This document shows, in pieces, positions 51,846-60,976 of a stretch of 64,000 nt of DNA (position 1 is the first letter of the stretch; each line of letters starts with the position of its first letter). A program made the translations under genes and the position numbers. The notes below the pieces were generated by a model. That model was not told where the DNA came from, searched no databases, and was given only the letters and a program-made list of their open reading frames with translations. Source of the DNA: Bacillota bacterium (GTDB lineage: Bacteria; Bacillota; SHA-98; UBA4971); NCBI GenBank assembly GCA_030024085.1, contig JASEJE010000007.1, positions 18,644-82,643 on the forward strand, read 5' to 3'.

Positions 51846-53192
51846 CTATCCCGCTACCCTGTCAACGTACAGCGGAGCAAGCCCGAGATACGAAGCAGGG
51901 TCCATGAGGTCCTCTATTTCCTGGCTAGATAGCACCTCGGTGACCCTCGAGTCCTCTTCGAGCACTTTCTTCAGAGGCCGCGCCTCCTCGAAAGCCTCCA
52001 TCGAGTCCTCGTACACGATTTCGTGGGCCGTTTGCCTGCCTACCGCACCAGCGAGCCTCATCATCACACGCTCTGATAGAAGCAGCCCGTGCAGCGTATC
52101 GAGGTTCCGCTTCATGTTATCCACGCGGACCTTCACTCGCGGGAGCTCACTATTGAGAATGGCAAGCCCCGCCGCGGAGATAACGAAGGACTCGGATATG
52201 AGCTTCATCTCCGATCCCCACGTTCTCCAATCTCGCTCGTGTTCCCCGCTCATCACCTCCAGCATCACATCTGCATTCGACCTTACAAACCGTGCGAGAG
52301 CCACAACATGCTCCAGTTGCATGGGGTTGCGCTTGTGCGGCATCGTGCTGCTGCCTATACGACCGGTAGCGTCCTGTTCCAGCTCTGCTATTTCCGTCCT
52401 CTGGAGTGTCACGACTTCGTTGGCTATCTTCGCAACAGTCCCCATGATCATGCCCAGCACCGATAGGAGCTCCGCGAAACCATCACGCGCGGAGTGCCAT
52501 GAGATCGACGGAACCCCAAGGTCAAGCTCCCTTGCGAGCTCCTGTTGGAGTGCAAAACCCATCTCAGGCCCTATTGTAGCGAGAGTCCCCGCGGCTCCGG
52601 AGAACTCCACCGCGAGAACCCGGGGTCTCAGTTGGGTGAGTCTCGCGATGTGTCTTCTCAGTTCCTCGACCCAAACAGCCACCTTGTAACCGAACGTAAT
52701 GGGCACGGCGTGCTGACCGTGCGTTCTCCCGACCATTACCGTCATCTTGTGCAGCCGCGCAAGGCCCACGCAAGTCTGCTCGAGGGCGCGCACGCTGCGC
52801 TCGATGGCTTCCAGGGCAGATCGTGTCTGGAGGATACAGCCGGTATCCATGATGTCCTGCGTGGTTGCCCCCCAGTGAATGTACTCCCCTGCGCTGGTCT
52901 CGCACGCCCTCTGCAGGGCGCGAATCATCGGCATTATCGGGTGGCCTGTTCTAACATAGCCTTCCCTGACCTCATCGAGGTGCAGGTTTTCTATCTTGGC
53001 CTTCGCGCTGATCTCCTGCGCTGCGGCCTCGGGAACCAGGCCGAGCCTTGCCTGGGCTCGCGCCAGCGCCGCTTCTACGTCGAGCCAGCTCTGAACGGTG
53101 GACTCATCGTCCCATATTCTCCTCATTTCGTCTGTCCCGTACGAATCCCTGAAGATACGAGAATCGATAAGGCTGGTCGCCACAAAATGCAC
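51846..53192 (-). CDS. Fumarase/aspartase-superfamily lyase (adenylosuccinate lyase-like)
   Basis: A 448-residue lyase. Superfamily signatures: HWGATTQD (106-113), GRTHGQHA (155-162, catalytic His), and the flexible-loop consensus GSSTMPHKRNP (280-290). SSEMxxKR-type variation is absent, and the sequence is closest by eye to the PurB / 3-carboxymuconate cycloisomerase branch. Members split a C-N or C-O bond beta to a carboxylate and usually release fumarate. Because it is the first gene after a sigma-54 promoter and is followed by a TRAP importer, fumarase and malic enzyme, a catabolic lyase is more likely than housekeeping purine synthesis. The start codon ATG at 53192 has no strong ribosome binding site. 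Confidence 0.85.
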   Translation of the reverse strand: MHFVATSLIDSRIFRDSYGTDEMRRIWDDESTVQSWLDVEAALARAQARLGLVPEAAAQEISAKAKIENLHLDEVREGYVRTGHPIMPMIRALQRACETSAGEYIHWGATTQDIMDTGCILQTRSALEAIERSVRALEQTCVGLARLHKMTVMVGRTHGQHAVPITFGYKVAVWVEELRRHIARLTQLRPRVLAVEFSGAAGTLATIGPEMGFALQQELARELDLGVPSISWHSARDGFAELLSVLGMIMGTVAKIANEVVTLQRTEIAELEQDATGRIGSSTMPHKRNPMQLEHVVALARFVRSNADVMLEVMSGEHERDWRTWGSEMKLISESFVISAAGLAILNSELPRVKVRVDNMKRNLDTLHGLLLSERVMMRLAGAVGRQTAHEIVYEDSMEAFEEARPLKKVLEEDSRVTEVLSSQEIEDLMDPASYLGLAPLYVDRVAG

Positions 53193-53340
53193 CTCCCCAG
53201 CAGTTCGCCCTTAACTGAACCGATGAGCTGCATGATCTCACTGGCTCGCTATCAACAGCGATTCGTCGCCGAGCACCAGGCAACTCACCGTTTTCGTTGG
53301 AGCAGATCGTTCCCGGGAACTCCTCTCACTGTGCATGGGA

Positions 53341-53357
53341 AGCAAGATTCGTGCCGG
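53341..53357 (-). promoter_or_regulatory. Sigma-54 (-24/-12) promoter of the lyase-TRAP-fumarase operon
   Basis: The minus strand reads CCGGCACGAATCTTGCT, with the invariant GG (53355-53354) and GC (53343-53342) exactly ten bases apart and matching TGGCACG-N4-TTGCW at all but one position. It lies about 150 bases before the lyase start. The activator gene upstream carries the sigma-54 AAA domain, which supports the assignment. Confidence 0.85.
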
Positions 53358-53564
53358 GTTCCTGGGCAAGCACAAGCCATCCCTCTTGTTTTCCCAAAGC
53401 GCGTGCAGGCCTCTCGACTCAAATCCGTACCAGCCACTGAATGCCTGCCCCGCGGGCTTTTTCGCACGATGTGCTCACAAGGAATTGCCAGGCCAAAGAA
53501 GGACCCTCCACCACGGCAACAACGAACGAGACCCCGGACCTGCTCCCAGGATTCCAGGCCGGGG

Positions 53565-53622
53565 CGTTACATGTACAACGAAAGGCTGTTACAATGCAAC
53601 ATCTAAGTGTTACGCTGTAACA
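53565..53622 (-). promoter_or_regulatory. Three phased enhancer sites for the sigma-54 activator
   Basis: Three dyads share the pattern TGTTAC-N3-GTAACA: CGTTACATGTACAACG (53565-53580), TGTTACAATGCAACA (53587-53601) and the perfect TGTTACGCTGTAACA (53608-53622). Centres are about 21 bases apart, two helical turns, so all lie on one face of the DNA. They are about 210-280 bases upstream of the -24/-12 promoter, a normal enhancer distance. The stretch 53193-53701 otherwise holds no gene. Confidence 0.75.
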
Positions 53623-53701
53623 GCCTGTTAAACGAAGACGTATCGCGGCAGGTCCTGTGACCCTTGCGGCTGGCTCAATCCGCTCTTGTGCTTCTTGTGT
53701 T

Positions 53702-55669
53702 TCAGAAGGTACCGGTGTCCTGGGACCTGCCACGCGACCTGAGCTTACGCCAGATTGTGACCCTGCTGACGCCGAGCAGCTCCGCAGCACGGCTCTTGTT
53801 GCCTCCGGCGGCAATGAGGGCCTTCGTCACAGCGTCAGAGGAGAGATTACGCGCCCTTCGAAGCGGATGCGCCTGGAACTCCGGCCCGCCGCCCGGCCTT
53901 CGCGAGATGAGAGGTTCAGTAGCGGTCTTCTTTGCGTCATCCAGCTCTGCCACGAGATCAGCCAGCAGTTCGTCGTAAATGGGACCGTCCTGTGCGAGGG
54001 CAGCCAGCCTTTCGACAAACGCCCTGAGCTGCCTCACGTTGCCCGGCCAGCGCAGGGTCTGCAGCATGGGCAGCACCCGGGGTGTGAGGCCTTGCACCCG
54101 TGCCTCCACCAGAGGGCCGTGCTCTTTGAGGAAATGGCTGAAAAGGTCAGGGATGTCCTCGGGGCGTTCCCGCAATGGCGGAACCTCAAGCCTCAACACG
54201 CTGATCCGGTAGTACAGGTCGCTTCGGAACCTCCCTTCGCGCACCTCGCGCGCCAGGTCTTTGTTGGTCGCGGCAATTACGCGTACGTCCACCGGGATCA
54301 GTTCCCTCCCACCCACCCTGAGCATCTCTCTTTCCTCGAGCACACGAAGGAGCTTCGCCTGCGCCGACGGAGAAAGGTCCGCGATCTCATCAAGAAAGAT
54401 GGTACCCGTATGAGCCAGCTCGAGGAGCCCCTCTTTTCCACCTCGCTTGCCACCCGTGAAGGCTCCTTCCTCGTAGCCAAACAGCTCGCTCTCGAGGAGT
54501 GTCTCAGGAAGCGCAGCGCAGTTGATAGAGACAAAAGGCTTCCTGGCGCGGGGGCTTGCATTGTGAATCCCTTGAGCGAAGAGTTCCTTTCCAGTGCCTG
54601 TCTCCCCGGTTATCAGCACCGTGGAATCGGTTTTCGCGAAACTGGCGGCCTTGTTTCGCACCCTCTGTATGAGGCCGCTCGTGCCCAGGACATCTTCGAG
54701 GGTCTTGTGTGCGGCGAAATCGACTCTCGCCCTCCTTGACCGCAACTGCGCCTCAACCAGGCTCACATCCCGGGCTTCATGTATGGTGAGAACAAAGCCA
54801 GTTGTGGCGCTGTCTGCAGAGATCCGCCGCACAGCAACCACGAGATCCTTGCCGACGGACTGGACGATCTGAGGGCGTGCCTGGGGCGAAGCAGATGTGA
54901 AGTCAAGGCCGGGGAGGACTTTCTCGACAGGCTTCCCCATGATCGCGCGAGACGTGGTGCCGAGAACATCGCATGCCATGGGGTTTGCAAGGGTAACAGT
55001 TCCGGACGCATCCGTGCCGACAATCCCTATCGGCGCGAAATCTCCGACTGCCTGGAGCCGGACGGCAAGGTCTTTCTGAAATCGGTGCAGATGGGCAAGG
55101 TGCGCAGCCTCTTCGATAGTCCCACGCAAGGTGGTTTCCGAGTATATGGGGATGCCATCGATGCCGAATTCCCTGGCCAGAAGGCAGGGAAGAGTCGGGG
55201 CTACAATGGTCTTGACAGTGTTACGTGCAAGACCCTCGACACATTGTCGGATGCCTTCGAGACTGTTGTACACTACCTGCCTGATTCGAAGGTCTGACAC
55301 CTGCGCCAGGTCATCGAGAACCGGTCTGGGACTACCGTAGAGAAGGACGACAATCTCCTCGTCGGGGCTGTGAGCGTAGGCTTTCAATATGGCCTCCAAG
55401 AGATCCGTGCCTTCGATCCTGACTTCCACGACCGGCGCGCGGACCCGCCGCCTGAGGCCTGGGGTGATGGAGGCACCGGAGATGAACGCATCGGCAAACG
55501 CCTCGTACTCCTTGGCCACCTTGATAGCTTCATCAAAAGAGCCACCGACCATCTGGAAATCAACTCGCTCGCTGAGCGGGTGCTCCTGGATAACCTTGCG
55601 GAACATCCCCTCAGAGAGAGCGTTGCCGATGATTACCACTCGTGGTTTCCCGCATACTGGTGCTGACAT
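53702..55669 (-). CDS. Sigma-54-dependent transcriptional activator with PrpR-type N-terminal sensor and PAS domain
   Basis: A 655-residue enhancer-binding protein. Residues about 1-195 resemble the PrpR_N ligand-sensing domain (VVIIGNALSEGMFRKVI, ADAFISGASITPGLRR, IPIYSETTLRGTIEEAAHLA). A PAS domain is at about 205-305 (GIVGTDASGTVTLANP). The AAA+ domain has Walker A GETGTGKE (355-362), the sigma-54 contact loop GAFTGG (402-407, the usual GAFTGA with a final Gly), Walker B TIFLDEIADL and WPGNVRQL. A Fis-type HTH closes the protein (AAELLGVSRVTIWRKLR, about 627-644). It sits just upstream of the operon it most likely activates. Confidence 0.93.
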   Translation of the reverse strand: MSAPVCGKPRVVIIGNALSEGMFRKVIQEHPLSERVDFQMVGGSFDEAIKVAKEYEAFADAFISGASITPGLRRRVRAPVVEVRIEGTDLLEAILKAYAHSPDEEIVVLLYGSPRPVLDDLAQVSDLRIRQVVYNSLEGIRQCVEGLARNTVKTIVAPTLPCLLAREFGIDGIPIYSETTLRGTIEEAAHLAHLHRFQKDLAVRLQAVGDFAPIGIVGTDASGTVTLANPMACDVLGTTSRAIMGKPVEKVLPGLDFTSASPQARPQIVQSVGKDLVVAVRRISADSATTGFVLTIHEARDVSLVEAQLRSRRARVDFAAHKTLEDVLGTSGLIQRVRNKAASFAKTDSTVLITGETGTGKELFAQGIHNASPRARKPFVSINCAALPETLLESELFGYEEGAFTGGKRGGKEGLLELAHTGTIFLDEIADLSPSAQAKLLRVLEEREMLRVGGRELIPVDVRVIAATNKDLAREVREGRFRSDLYYRISVLRLEVPPLRERPEDIPDLFSHFLKEHGPLVEARVQGLTPRVLPMLQTLRWPGNVRQLRAFVERLAALAQDGPIYDELLADLVAELDDAKKTATEPLISRRPGGGPEFQAHPLRRARNLSSDAVTKALIAAGGNKSRAAELLGVSRVTIWRKLRSRGRSQDTGTF

Positions 55670-55827
55670 GTGTACTCACACCTTCTGAGAGCGCGCAAGC
55701 ATGTATGAGATCCTTTCGTTTCGCCGGCCTCGGGCTACTGTTACTGATTCGCCCTGACGCCCGATACTCCTGCCCGACCTTGCTGCTATTACGCATTGCC
55801 ATCCTCGCGGTCATTCACCAGGAATCT

Positions 55828-57705
55828 CTACAGCCATGCCTGGCACCGGTCGATGGCCCACCGCAGATCGAGTTCAAGCAGCTTGCTCCTGGTCGGAACA
55901 CCGTCGGGCGTCCAGCCCATCATCGCATAGTGCAGTCGCACCGCCTCCTCGACCCGGTCGGGGTCGATCCCTGGCAGTTCCCCGGGGTCCTCCGGCGCAT
56001 AGAACCTGGCAGGCAGACGGTCGGTCGATGCGTCGATTCCCTCTCTCAAGTTGAAGAGGCGGGACAGGTTTGCCGCACGTTCGCCGGCTTTCAGGAGTTC
56101 CCAAACTGAAGTGTTCCAGCCGGTGGCGGCGGAGACAAGCTCGGCTGTCTGGTCTGGCCTCCACGGAACGAACATGCACATCACAAGCGAGTCCTGCGCG
56201 TAACGCCAGAGGAGCCAGTAGGTCAGAAGCCTGACCTTGGCCGGCCCGAGGTCCTCGAGGGGGACGGGTTCAAGAATACCAAGGCTTTTCGCGCCTTCGA
56301 AGTCCGGCGTCGGCTGGGCAAAGAGCGTATCGTGCAGGTTCGCCATGTGTTCGGCACCGGTCGGGGAAACCGCATACCCGATCCCGAGAGCTCGCTTCCA
56401 CCGCGGCTCATGCATTGGAACCTCCTGACCCTTGACATGAACGGCAAGTTCTTCGGCGCCTCTCCCGATGCGCTCGGCGGCCCTTGCAACTCCATCCGAG
56501 AGCAAAGCCCCTATCCCCTCTCGCTTCGCTATCAACTCCACGAGGCGCAACATCGCGCCCTGGTCGCCAAAACGCACCTCCAGGCCCCCAGCTTCGTCCC
56601 GGGTCAGCAGGCCTTTCTCGAAGCACTCCATGGCAAAGCTGACTGCGGCACCGGTCGATATGGTGTCCAGAGAATACGCGTTGCAGAGCTCGTGCGCTTT
56701 GGCAACCGCCCTGATATCACCGATGTCGCAGTTGGAACCGAAGGCAGCTATGGTCTCATACTCCGGCCCACCATAGGCGGGATCGACCCTGTACGGCTCA
56801 TCCATTCCCACAACTTTCTTGCACCTCATAGGGCAGGCGAAGCAGCCGCCCATCCCCTTCAAGATGTTGCCCCTCATCCGATACGGTACGAGGTCGGCTG
56901 CGCCAGCAAACGAACCACCTCTGAAGTTGTGCGTGGGCAGGCCCCCGAACCTGCTCATGACATCAATGGCCGAGCCGGTCCCGATGTCGTGGAACGCCGC
57001 TGCCAGCGTCCTGAAATTCCGGCCCATCCAGCGCGCGAGCTCCATGGCCCTGGAGGAATCGTGGAGATCGACTCGTCCCGACCCCTCAACCACGATCGCT
57101 TTCAGGTTCTTGGAACCCATCACGGCGCCGAGCCCACAGCGTCCGGCGGCATGCTTGAGGTCGGCTATGATACATGCAACCTTCACCTGATTCTCTCCTG
57201 CTGGGCCAATGAGGAGCATTTTCGAGGAATTGGATCCGAGTGCCTCCTGAATGTCCCGGCGTGCCTCACCGGTGGCCCTTCCCCACAGCTTTTCCGCACT
57301 TTGCAGTTCCACGGCCGAGTCGCGTATGACCAGGTACACGGGGTGGGACGCTCTACCTCCAATGATTATGCCGTCATACCCGGCCTTCTTCAGTTCCACC
57401 CCAAAAGAGCCACCAACCTCGGACTCACCGAAGCCGCCGGTCAGTGGAGATCTCGCGCCTACGCTGTTCCTGCCAGTCCCGGGGACTGGCACCCCTGTAA
57501 GGACGCCCGTGAAAACCAGCAGCGGGTTGCCTGGTCCAAGGGGGTCCGTCCGGGGGGGCACCTCGCTCAGCAGGTACCGGGAGATGAGAGCCCGCCCGCC
57601 CAGGTATTGCCGGTAAATGTTCTCTGGAGGCTCCTCCACTTCGACTCGCTCAGCATCAAGGTTGATCCTGAGCAGCTTGCCGGTATAGCTACGACCCACG
57701 TGCAT
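55828..57705 (-). CDS. aor: Aldehyde:ferredoxin oxidoreductase (tungsten, AOR family)
   Basis: A 625-residue tungstopterin enzyme that oxidises aldehydes to acids with ferredoxin. N-terminal GKLLRINLDAERVEVEEPPE and YLGGRALISRYLL, pterin-binding GTGRNSVGARSPLTGGFGES, GRCGLGAVMGSKNLKA, and the Fe-S ligands C288-x2-C291-x3-C295 (GCFACPMRC), with a fourth Cys late in the protein (SLVMCMF). GGPEYET and DTISTG are further AOR motifs. The ATG at 57705 (or GTG at 57699) fits the GGAAGGG site better than the ATG at 57735. It is the last gene of a sugar-catabolic operon that includes a class II aldolase, whose aldehyde product would be its substrate. Confidence 0.92.
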   Translation of the reverse strand: MHVGRSYTGKLLRINLDAERVEVEEPPENIYRQYLGGRALISRYLLSEVPPRTDPLGPGNPLLVFTGVLTGVPVPGTGRNSVGARSPLTGGFGESEVGGSFGVELKKAGYDGIIIGGRASHPVYLVIRDSAVELQSAEKLWGRATGEARRDIQEALGSNSSKMLLIGPAGENQVKVACIIADLKHAAGRCGLGAVMGSKNLKAIVVEGSGRVDLHDSSRAMELARWMGRNFRTLAAAFHDIGTGSAIDVMSRFGGLPTHNFRGGSFAGAADLVPYRMRGNILKGMGGCFACPMRCKKVVGMDEPYRVDPAYGGPEYETIAAFGSNCDIGDIRAVAKAHELCNAYSLDTISTGAAVSFAMECFEKGLLTRDEAGGLEVRFGDQGAMLRLVELIAKREGIGALLSDGVARAAERIGRGAEELAVHVKGQEVPMHEPRWKRALGIGYAVSPTGAEHMANLHDTLFAQPTPDFEGAKSLGILEPVPLEDLGPAKVRLLTYWLLWRYAQDSLVMCMFVPWRPDQTAELVSAATGWNTSVWELLKAGERAANLSRLFNLREGIDASTDRLPARFYAPEDPGELPGIDPDRVEEAVRLHYAMMGWTPDGVPTRSKLLELDLRWAIDRCQAWL

Positions 57706-57762
57706 CACCCTTCCACGCTCTAGGTTGAGTAACATCCTCCACCGGCGGGCGCCTGTGAGGAG

Positions 57763-59124
57763 TCAAGAATCCACGGGTATCACCGCTCCTTCCGCCCGCT
57801 TGAGGCTTTCCTCCGCTCCCAGCGCACAGACAAGCGAGACGAGGCTCCCGATCATGGAGAGAGTAATCACGCTGCGAAAGACCGCTGCGTCAATAGCAGG
57901 CATGCTCCCACAGCCATCCAGAAGAAAACCCGTGATAGACTGAAACACCGCCGAACCAAGAAAGCCTGTTGTATTCACAAGCGCAACAGCGGTTCCGGCG
58001 CGCGCATGCTGCACGCTTTCCTTCGCCATTGAGAACGCCACTGCCCCTCCCCCGCCGGCAACGCCCATAACGAGAGCGAGACAGAACAACGAGAAAGCCG
58101 GCAAAGGGTTTCGCGCCGCCAGCAGAGGCACCCATCCCATGGCGCATACAGCCGTGCTCGCCACAAGCACGGCCTTGTGCCCGAGCAGCCGGTCAGACGC
58201 ATACCCGAGCGCAGGACCGCCCGCTGCATATCCGACCGACATAGCCATCAGAACGTTTCCCGCAACGACAGGGGACAGCGAGTGCACCGTCCTCAGATAG
58301 AGCGACCCCCAGACACCCAGGAACGCCACGTGAGGGCCATACCTCCCAGCAACCGTGAGCGCCGCCTTCACGAGAGTTCGACTTCCGAGAATCTCCCTTA
58401 CTGATGTGGCCGCCAGGTGGCTCTCCGGATTCCCACCCTTGATTCTGGGCACGTCCCTCACAGGACCGCCGCACATCTCGGGTTTGTCATCGATCAACGC
58501 CCATGCCAGCATGGCCACGATAAGGGACATCGCAGCCACTACCAGGAAGGTTGCTCGCCATCCCAGCATTGCGTTGAGGAAAACCAGCGGGGTGGTGGCA
58601 GCAAGCCCACCCGCATTGCCGACTGCAACCAGTATTCCCACCGCCGTCGCAAATCTCCGGGGAGGAAGACGCCTTGCGAAGAAACGAAGCGCCGACACGT
58701 AGGCGCCTGACACGCCGGCGCCGACCAGCAGTCGCCCGACCAGTGCCACCGGAAAGCTGGGGGCAAGAGCGAGCAAAACAGAGCCAATCGCCGCCACGAA
58801 GCTGAGACCTGCAGAAAGCAAGCGTACACCGTACCTATCTGCCAGCAAGCCAATGGGAATCTGCAGCGCGCCGTACACATAGAAGTATCCAGCCGAAAGC
58901 AAGCTCAGCGCCTGTGCGCCAGTGTTGAGGGACTCTTTGAGGTCGAGCGCCAGGACACCCAGGGAGATCCGATGGAAGTGCGCAAGGAAGTATGCAGATG
59001 CAAGGACCGCGAATGCCATCCCCAGATTGCTCTGTCGGGTCCGAGGAACCTCATTCGCGCTGGCTGTTGTTCTCAACTCTTCGGTTGCGTCCATTCTACC
59101 GTGCTTCCGTTGTCTTACCGTCAT
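57763..59124 (-). CDS. MFS transporter
   Basis: A 453-residue protein with about 12 hydrophobic segments. The loop motif GLLADRYGVRLLSAG and the later GYASDRLLGHKAVLV are the paired MFS A-motifs. AYFLAHFHRISLGVLALDLK in segment 1 resembles carboxylate/hexuronate-type carriers, but the substrate is not evident. The ATG at 59124 overlaps the aldolase stop (ATGA). It could import the operon's sugar or export the acid produced by the oxidoreductase downstream. Confidence 0.85.
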   Translation of the reverse strand: MTVRQRKHGRMDATEELRTTASANEVPRTRQSNLGMAFAVLASAYFLAHFHRISLGVLALDLKESLNTGAQALSLLSAGYFYVYGALQIPIGLLADRYGVRLLSAGLSFVAAIGSVLLALAPSFPVALVGRLLVGAGVSGAYVSALRFFARRLPPRRFATAVGILVAVGNAGGLAATTPLVFLNAMLGWRATFLVVAAMSLIVAMLAWALIDDKPEMCGGPVRDVPRIKGGNPESHLAATSVREILGSRTLVKAALTVAGRYGPHVAFLGVWGSLYLRTVHSLSPVVAGNVLMAMSVGYAAGGPALGYASDRLLGHKAVLVASTAVCAMGWVPLLAARNPLPAFSLFCLALVMGVAGGGGAVAFSMAKESVQHARAGTAVALVNTTGFLGSAVFQSITGFLLDGCGSMPAIDAAVFRSVITLSMIGSLVSLVCALGAEESLKRAEGAVIPVDS

Positions 59125-59792
59125 GTTGAGGAAGGCACGTTACCTTTCTTGCGGCGAAGACCGGCGATCTCGCGAAGTTGCTCGTCTGATAGAACTACCG
59201 GCTCTCCAACTGCGAGGGCAAGGTGGTACACTCGCGCGGCCTCCTCCACCTTACAAGCCAATGCCATCGCCTCTTCCACATCCTTGCCGATAGTCAGCAC
59301 CCCGTGGTTCTGAAGCAGGACAGCCTTGTGATGAGAACCGAGAGCCGCAAGGGCGGACCTGCCGATGTCCTCAGTGGAGGGCAGGGCATACTGTGCGACA
59401 GGTATCCCCGTGCCGCTTATGATAGCTTCTATGCAAACCGGGGGGATAGGCCTTCCGACAACGGCAAAAGCAAGGGCGTACGGCGAGTGAGTGTGCACCA
59501 CCCCAAGAACGCCTGGTAGCTCCCTATAGATCAGGGTGTGCATGGGTGTCTCGCTCGACGGTCTGTGGCGCCCGTCAATGGGTCGTCCGAGGAGGTCAAT
59601 GATGCAGATGTCCTCTGGTGTCATCCCGTCGTACGGCACCCCGCTGGGCGTAACGGCCACCCAGTCGGCCCCGGGATCCCTCGCACTGATGTTGCCTGAC
59701 GTGCCTGTCACAAGCCCTTGCCGCACCATGACCAGGCATGCGTCAAGAACCCTCTGCCGGAGCGCCCCATATCTTTCGTCATTCCTCCGCAT
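59121..59792 (-). CDS. Class II aldolase (FucA/AraD family)
   Basis: A 223-residue zinc enzyme. Phosphate loop TGTSGNIS (30-37), catalytic Glu in SSETPMHT (E81), and zinc ligands H100, H102 (HTHSPYA) and H163 (QNHGVLTIG). Such enzymes cleave or epimerise fuculose-, rhamnulose- or ribulose-phosphates; a retro-aldol giving DHAP and lactaldehyde or glycolaldehyde suits the context of a kinase and an aldehyde oxidoreductase. ATG at 59792 follows GGGAGG; the frame is open further upstream but has no start signal. Confidence 0.9.
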   Translation of the reverse strand: MRRNDERYGALRQRVLDACLVMVRQGLVTGTSGNISARDPGADWVAVTPSGVPYDGMTPEDICIIDLLGRPIDGRHRPSSETPMHTLIYRELPGVLGVVHTHSPYALAFAVVGRPIPPVCIEAIISGTGIPVAQYALPSTEDIGRSALAALGSHHKAVLLQNHGVLTIGKDVEEAMALACKVEEAARVYHLALAVGEPVVLSDEQLREIAGLRRKKGNVPSST

Positions 59793-59896
59793 ATCGAAAC
59801 CTCCCAAATGCGCCCGGGTGTGGGCGCGATGTTTTCGGGGGACGTTGCCCCGAATTGCCTCCCCCAGGACCAATGGCCTCCTGGGTTACCCCGGGC

Positions 59897-60943
59897 TCAT
59901 TCCGCGTTCAGCACCCGAAGCGGCTTTTCACCCTGCGTCAGCCGAAGAATATCCTCGTAGAGCATCTCGGCGCTTCGCAACGGAACTTCACGTGTGTGAC
60001 CGCCGATGTGAGGCAACAGAACAACGTTCTTGTGTCTCAGCAAGGGGCTGTCGCTTTGCAGAGGCTCTATGGTAAAGACATCAAGCGCCGCACCTGCGAT
60101 GAGACCAGTATCAAGCGCCTCAAGCAGGGCCGACTCATCCACGAGGCTGCCTCGTGCAGTATTGATAAAGTATGCGGACCTCTTCATTTGACTGAACTTC
60201 ACACGATCCATGAAGCCAGCCGTGTCCGCGGATTCTCTAAGGTGCAAGCTCAGAAAATCCGAGGTCTCAAGAACCTCCTCGAGAGCTGCAGCCTTCGCGC
60301 CGTATGCCTCTATCACAGCGGGCTCAACGTACGGATCATACGCACTGACCTTCATCCCGAACGCCAGCGCGAGCCTGCAGACCAGCCTGCCGACGAGGCC
60401 GAACCCGACGATCCCCAGAACCTTCCCATCGAGCTCGATGCCTACAAGCGGTCTTTTCACTGTGCTTGACCATGCCGCAGAGCGGTCCCGACGAAGGGCC
60501 TCCTCGGCTTCGCGGACGTGCCTTGCCAGCAATATCATCAGCCCGATGGTAAGTTCGGCCACTGCGTTGGCGTTTCGCCCGGGAGTGTAGAGGACGGGTA
60601 TTCCTCGCTCCATAGCAGCTTTCACGTCGACATTGACAGGGCCACCCCGCGCGCATGCTATGAATTTCAACATGGGGGCGGCTTCCATGACTTCCCGCGT
60701 TACCGGAGCAACGTGCACAACCAGCCCCTCTGCGCCACCGGCCGCCGCGGCAAGCTCACCCGGGTCCCCTCTGTACTCGCGAATCGGTAAAGCCGAAAAC
60801 GTGCCGCAAACGAAGCTCGTTTGAGTCCTTTGAAGGTCCACCACCTTAACACCTAGATGCGTATCCTGCTGTGCCTTTTCGCTGAAATACTCGCAGAGCA
60901 GTCGTGCAACTTCCGTCCCATCGTTGACAACCAGGACATTCAT
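59897..60943 (-). CDS. D-2-hydroxyacid dehydrogenase (SerA/PGDH superfamily)
   Basis: A 348-residue NAD-dependent dehydrogenase. Rossmann motif VGFGLVG (179-185), then NTARGSLVDESALLEAL with the substrate Arg (R264), a Glu near 293 and the catalytic His in LLPHIGGHTREVP (H312). ACARGGPVNVDVKAA at 97-111 matches the group of 2-hydroxyacid dehydrogenases often found with FGGY kinases and class II aldolases. It could oxidise or reduce a hydroxyacid such as D-lactate or glycerate. Start at 60943 after AGGAAGTG. Confidence 0.88.
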   Translation of the reverse strand: MNVLVVNDGTEVARLLCEYFSEKAQQDTHLGVKVVDLQRTQTSFVCGTFSALPIREYRGDPGELAAAAGGAEGLVVHVAPVTREVMEAAPMLKFIACARGGPVNVDVKAAMERGIPVLYTPGRNANAVAELTIGLMILLARHVREAEEALRRDRSAAWSSTVKRPLVGIELDGKVLGIVGFGLVGRLVCRLALAFGMKVSAYDPYVEPAVIEAYGAKAAALEEVLETSDFLSLHLRESADTAGFMDRVKFSQMKRSAYFINTARGSLVDESALLEALDTGLIAGAALDVFTIEPLQSDSPLLRHKNVVLLPHIGGHTREVPLRSAEMLYEDILRLTQGEKPLRVLNAE

Positions 60944-60976
60944 GTCAGCACATCACTTCCTCTCACGTCTTCTATT

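Noticed and set aside
51846-53192. Naming the lyase purB outright
   Set aside because: Sequence signatures are shared across the superfamily and the operon context is catabolic, so only a superfamily-level call is justified.
53193-53701. Possible small gene between the lyase and the activator
   Set aside because: All frames are interrupted or without start signals; the stretch is explained by the promoter and enhancer sites.
56332-57723. 463-codon plus-strand open frame
   Set aside because: Antisense to the aldehyde:ferredoxin oxidoreductase, whose motifs are unambiguous.
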